DNA of 8,644 bases, taken from positions 1 through 8,644 of the forward strand of contig JBQNAL010000033.1 in assembly GCA_052170475.1 (NCBI GenBank). Reading direction: 5' to 3'. Positions within the stretch are counted from its first letter, which is position 1; each line of letters begins with the position of its first letter. Under the pieces are notes generated by a model that was not told where the DNA came from, made no database searches, and worked only from the letters and a program-made list of their open reading frames with translations. Position numbers and translations under genes: made by a program. Shown here piece after piece: positions 5,924-8,644 of this stretch. The stretch is from CAJPQU01 sp052170475. Its GTDB lineage: Bacteria > Bacillota > Negativicutes > Selenomonadales > Selenomonadaceae.

Positions 5924-7006
5924 TTGAAAAGGAATCTCTCTGTTCTCGATGAATATACGAACCGAGTATATAAGATCATCGTTTTGATCATTCCAATTTA
6001 TTGTATATGCGCGTCAGCTACGATGAGCCTCATGCAGTATAAAGGCTGGTACCCGCCCCTCGATCCCGCTTTATGGCTGTTGTTTGTGGCTTCGACGTTC
6101 TTCTACCTTGCCGTTGGCATCTATTTCGTCCGCACGGGGTTCAATGCGGACGGCGTCGTTTACCCCCACAAGCTGAAGGCCGCCAAGCTCACCATGGCGA
6201 CCATCGTCATCGTCCAGTGGAACGCCATCTCTTACTTGTGGCCATTGAGTGACTTTTGGGCGTATGTGTTGCTGTTCATCATCGTGGAAGCGTTTTTCTT
6301 CGATGTGAAGTTCGTCGCTTGGACGACGGTCGGGATTTTGCTTTCCCTCATCGTTTCGTGGATATTTGGCAGCGAGATGCTGTTGCCGCCGCACGATGAT
6401 TTTTATTACAGCAGCTTGTTTCTGCGGATCGTCGGACTCACCCTCATGCTCTTTTCCATCAATGTCATTACTTATTTCGGCGGGAAATTTCTCGTTGGCA
6501 CCTTGGAACAATATATCATTTACGATCCCCTGACCCATCTTTTGAACCGGCGCAATATGCACAAGTATCTCACCGACGCCCACCGGCAGGCCGCGTCGGG
6601 GGACGCCCCGTTTTCTTTAATCATGATGGACATCGACAATTTCAAGAAGATCAACGATACTTACGGTCACGAATGTGGCGATGAAGTTCTGCGCTTTGTG
6701 GCGGGTACCATTTCCTGCAGCGTACAAAAACAGGACAAGGTCTTTCGCTGGGGCGGCGAAGAAGTCCTCATTTTATTGAGAGGGACGAAAGAACAGGCGG
6801 TTTCTGCCGCTGAACGAATACGAAGGGACATCGAAAAATCCCCGATCAAGTATCGCGGCGATACGGAAATCGCTGTCACTGTGACTTTTGGCGTCGCCCC
6901 CTACCGTTCGGGCGTAAGCCTTCAGGACATGATGGATGAAGCCGACAAAAACCTTTACTACGGCAAGAACCACGGAAAGAATCAAGTCGTCTGCCACGAA
7001 CCTTGA
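5924..7006 (+). CDS. Membrane-anchored GGDEF protein (putative diguanylate cyclase)
   Basis: This 360-residue protein is predicted to make cyclic di-GMP at the membrane. The start is TTG at 5924, 8 nt after AAAGGAG (5909-5915); an upstream TTG at 5738 would add 62 unlikely residues and lies before the promoter. Six hydrophobic segments fill about residues 17-185, a sensor region of no family I recognise. The GGDEF domain (about 195-355) contains YDPLTHLLNRR, MDIDNFKKINDTYGHECGD (metal-binding Asp236), and the active-site loop GGEEV (277-281) instead of GGDEF/GGEEF. The first four positions are compatible with activity; Val in place of Phe is unusual. The position of the inhibitory RxxD motif reads QKQD, so product feedback at the I-site is probably absent. 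A strong terminator follows. Confidence 0.9.
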   Translation: MKRNLSVLDEYTNRVYKIIVLIIPIYCICASATMSLMQYKGWYPPLDPALWLLFVASTFFYLAVGIYFVRTGFNADGVVYPHKLKAAKLTMATIVIVQWNAISYLWPLSDFWAYVLLFIIVEAFFFDVKFVAWTTVGILLSLIVSWIFGSEMLLPPHDDFYYSSLFLRIVGLTLMLFSINVITYFGGKFLVGTLEQYIIYDPLTHLLNRRNMHKYLTDAHRQAASGDAPFSLIMMDIDNFKKINDTYGHECGDEVLRFVAGTISCSVQKQDKVFRWGGEEVLILLRGTKEQAVSAAERIRRDIEKSPIKYRGDTEIAVTVTFGVAPYRSGVSLQDMMDEADKNLYYGKNHGKNQVVCHEP

Positions 7007-7014
7007 GGATACGC

Positions 7015-7048
7015 ACGGGTACGGATTTTCCTCCGTACCTGTTTTTTT
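7015..7048 (+). terminator. Intrinsic terminator after the GGDEF gene
   Basis: An 11-bp stem with one G-U pair (7015-7025 with 7032-7042) and a 6-nt loop is followed by seven T residues (7042-7048). It begins 9 bp after the stop codon and isolates the GGDEF gene from the glutamate dehydrogenase gene. Confidence 0.85.
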
Positions 7049-7132
7049 CCGTGGATTCGTAAGAAACGCACTTTACAGATTTCGTTTTCAGAATAGTTCT
7101 CAAAGGTATACAGTATTTTTATCGGTGGAATA

Positions 7133-7162
7133 TTGTGTTTCATATATCAGTTGCGGTATACT
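7133..7162 (+). promoter_or_regulatory. Probable promoter of gdhA
   Basis: TATACT (7157-7162) lies 18 bp after TTGTGT (7133-7138) in an A/T-rich stretch between the terminator and the gene. The leader would be about 50 nt and contains a small G5/C4 hairpin near 7183-7198. GGTATAC occurs at the -10 (7155-7161) and again 50 bp upstream (7105-7111). The -35 is weak, so another start within 7090-7160 is possible. Confidence 0.5.
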
Positions 7163-7221
7163 AAGCAAGCCGTAAACCACATAGGGGGGCGCGACCCCAC
7201 AAGAAAAAGGAGAGAATCGAC

Positions 7222-8568
7222 GTGGCAGACATGAAAGCGTATGTGCAGGAAGTATTGGAAAAGATCGCCGTCAAAGATCCCGAGGAAAAGGAATTTCAAA
7301 ATACGGCGAAGGAGATATTGACCTCGATCACCCCCGTGCTGGAAGCCCACCCCGAATATAAAGAAGAGCGGATTTTGGAGCGTTTCGTGGAGCCGGAGCG
7401 GGTCATTCTGTTTCGCGTGCCGTGGGCGGACGATCAGGGACGCATTCAGGTCAACCGCGGCTTTCGCGTTCAGATGAGCAGCGTCATCGGCCCCTATAAG
7501 GGCGGGCTGCGCTTTCATCCGAGCGTGAACCTTAGTATTTTGAAGTTCTTGGCCACGGAGCAGGTGCTGAAAAACGCCCTTTCCACGCTCCCCATCGGCG
7601 GCGGTAAAGGGGGCGCGGACTTTGACCCGAAGGGAAAATCCGACGGCGAAGTCATGCGCTTTTGCCAGAGCTTCATGACGGAACTTTACCGCCACATCGG
7701 TCCCGATGTGGATGTTCCGGCGGGGGACATCGGCGTCGGCGGCCGGGAGGTCGGCTACCTCTACGGGCAGTATAAGCGGCTCACGGGGCGCTATGAAGGG
7801 GTTCTCACGGGCAAGGGGCTGACCTTCGGCGGCAGCTTGGCGCGCACGGAGGCCACGGGCTACGGGCTTCTTTACTTCGTGAAGAATATGTTAGACGATA
7901 ACGGCATCGACATCAAGGGCGCGACCGTCGCCGTCTCCGGGGCGGGGAATGTCGCCACCTACGCCATCGAAAAGGCGCAGGCCATGGGGGCGAAGGTCGT
8001 CACCTGCTCCGATTCCAACGGCTACATCTATGATCCGGCGGGCATCGATGTGGCGCTCCTCAAGGACATCAAGGAAGTCCGGCGGGCGCGGATCAAAGAG
8101 TACGCGGCGGCGAAGTCCGGCGCAGAATATCACGAGGGATGCGCCGGCGTTTGGTCGGTCAAGTGCGACATCGCCCTTCCCTGCGCCACGCAAAACGAAC
8201 TGGATTTGACGAGCGCCAAGGCGCTCGTGGCGAACGGCGTCAAGGCGGTAGGGGAAGGGGCGAACATGCCCTCCACCCTCGACGCGGTGGAATACCTCCA
8301 GAAAAGCGGCGTCCTCTTCGCTCCGGCGAAGGCGGCGAATGCGGGCGGCGTCTCCGTCTCGGCGCTCGAGATGAGCCAAAATTCCGAGCGGCTCTCGTGG
8401 ACGTTCGAGGAAGTGGATCAGCGCCTCAAGGGCATCATGGACAACATCTACGCCCAGTCGAAGAGCGCCGCAGAAAAATACGGCGCGAAGGGGAATCTCT
8501 TGGCCGGCGCAAACATGGCCGGATTCGTCCGCATCGCGCAAGCGATGCACGCCCAAGGGTGGGTGTGA
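7222..8568 (+). CDS. gdhA: NADP-type glutamate dehydrogenase, hexameric
   Basis: This enzyme interconverts 2-oxoglutarate plus ammonium and glutamate in the cytoplasm and usually serves ammonium assimilation. At 448 residues it is full length for the small hexameric class. Substrate and catalytic residues sit 4 positions after those of the Clostridium symbiosum enzyme: Lys93 in GPYKGG, Lys117 in EQVLKN, Lys129 in PIGGGKGG, and catalytic Asp169 in PAGDIG. The Rossmann domain begins at GATVAVSGAGNVA (233-245). The second strand ends TCSDSNG (261-267), as in NADP-dependent homologues, so NADP is inferred. GTG at 7222 is chosen because AAGGAG (7207-7212) is 9 nt upstream; an ATG at 7231 is 18 nt away. 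A terminator and promoter precede it. No native terminator is seen in the 21 bp before the right IS end. Confidence 0.96.
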   Translation: MADMKAYVQEVLEKIAVKDPEEKEFQNTAKEILTSITPVLEAHPEYKEERILERFVEPERVILFRVPWADDQGRIQVNRGFRVQMSSVIGPYKGGLRFHPSVNLSILKFLATEQVLKNALSTLPIGGGKGGADFDPKGKSDGEVMRFCQSFMTELYRHIGPDVDVPAGDIGVGGREVGYLYGQYKRLTGRYEGVLTGKGLTFGGSLARTEATGYGLLYFVKNMLDDNGIDIKGATVAVSGAGNVATYAIEKAQAMGAKVVTCSDSNGYIYDPAGIDVALLKDIKEVRRARIKEYAAAKSGAEYHEGCAGVWSVKCDIALPCATQNELDLTSAKALVANGVKAVGEGANMPSTLDAVEYLQKSGVLFAPAKAANAGGVSVSALEMSQNSERLSWTFEEVDQRLKGIMDNIYAQSKSAAEKYGAKGNLLAGANMAGFVRIAQAMHAQGWV

Positions 8569-8589
8569 CGGCAGACAGGATGGTAAAAC

Positions 8590-8644
8590 GGCTCTTTGTC
8601 AAATGTTGTGGTCAAGGGAGGGAGAAAAATTTTTCTCCCTCCCT
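8590..8644 (+). mobile_element. Terminal inverted repeat of an ISL3-like IS (right copy, cut by window edge)
   Basis: GGCTCTTTGTCAAATG begins at 8590, and 8590-8614 is the exact reverse complement of 61-85. It is followed by a perfect 30-bp palindrome at 8615-8644, made of two GGGAG-type runs, A5 and T5, mirrored about 8629/8630. The IS body would lie to the right of the window. The insertion is 21 bp after the gdhA stop, so the palindrome, or the IS itself, may now end the gdhA transcript. The left copy differs by two mismatches in the inner palindrome. Confidence 0.65.

Noticed and set aside
7891..8556. 221-residue minus-strand frame opposite gdhA
   Set aside because: The plus strand encodes an unambiguous glutamate dehydrogenase through this whole stretch; the frame is a shadow.
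1..8644. CRISPR array, tRNA, rRNA or phage defence cassette
   Set aside because: No regularly spaced direct repeats, cloverleaf-like or rRNA segments, or effector domains of known defence families were seen. The SirTM-macrodomain pair differs from defence sirtuins such as ThsA or DSR.

Overview
The window is about 8.6 kb of fairly GC-rich bacterial DNA with strong AGGAG-type ribosome binding sites, several GTG/TTG starts and intrinsic terminators. The TPR-bearing M48 protease has a signal peptide and recalls the periplasmic BepA family. That, with a hexameric-type glutamate dehydrogenase and ISL3-like insertion-sequence ends, suggests an anaerobic Firmicute with an outer membrane (Negativicutes, for example the Selenomonas/Megasphaera/Dialister range). 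This placement is inference; there is no rRNA or other taxonomic marker.

Layout. Both ends lie in the same repeat in opposite orientation: 25 bp at 61-85 matches 8590-8614 perfectly, followed on the inner-IS side by a palindrome. It looks like the terminal inverted repeat of an ISL3-family insertion sequence whose body lies outside the window on each side. Next to the left IS end is a bidirectional terminator (86-134). A minus-strand run of genes occupies 126-3698. Read in its own direction it is: a class M sirtuin (SirTM), a zinc-type macrodomain ADP-ribosyl hydrolase, an orphan C-terminal gene fragment, a peptidase S51 (peptidase E-like), a second orphan C-terminal fragment, a lipoprotein with a cyclophilin-like fold domain, and a doubtful 85-residue ORF. 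A divergent intergenic region (3699-3894) separates this run from three plus-strand genes: the M48/TPR protease, a six-TM GGDEF protein with its own promoter and terminator, and an NADP-type glutamate dehydrogenase whose stop lies 21 bp before the right IS end.

How the genes work together. The clearest system is SirTM plus macrodomain, a writer/eraser pair for reversible protein ADP-ribosylation. In described systems the writer modifies a lipoylated GcvH-like protein encoded alongside with a lipoate ligase (LplA2). Neither partner is present here, so the substrate is open. The divergent M48 protease probably serves envelope quality control, and the GGDEF protein signals through cyclic di-GMP if active. 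Glutamate dehydrogenase is a housekeeping nitrogen-assimilation gene. The peptidase S51 gene looks less GC-rich than its surroundings and sits between two truncated reading frames, as if that interval has been rearranged or acquired.
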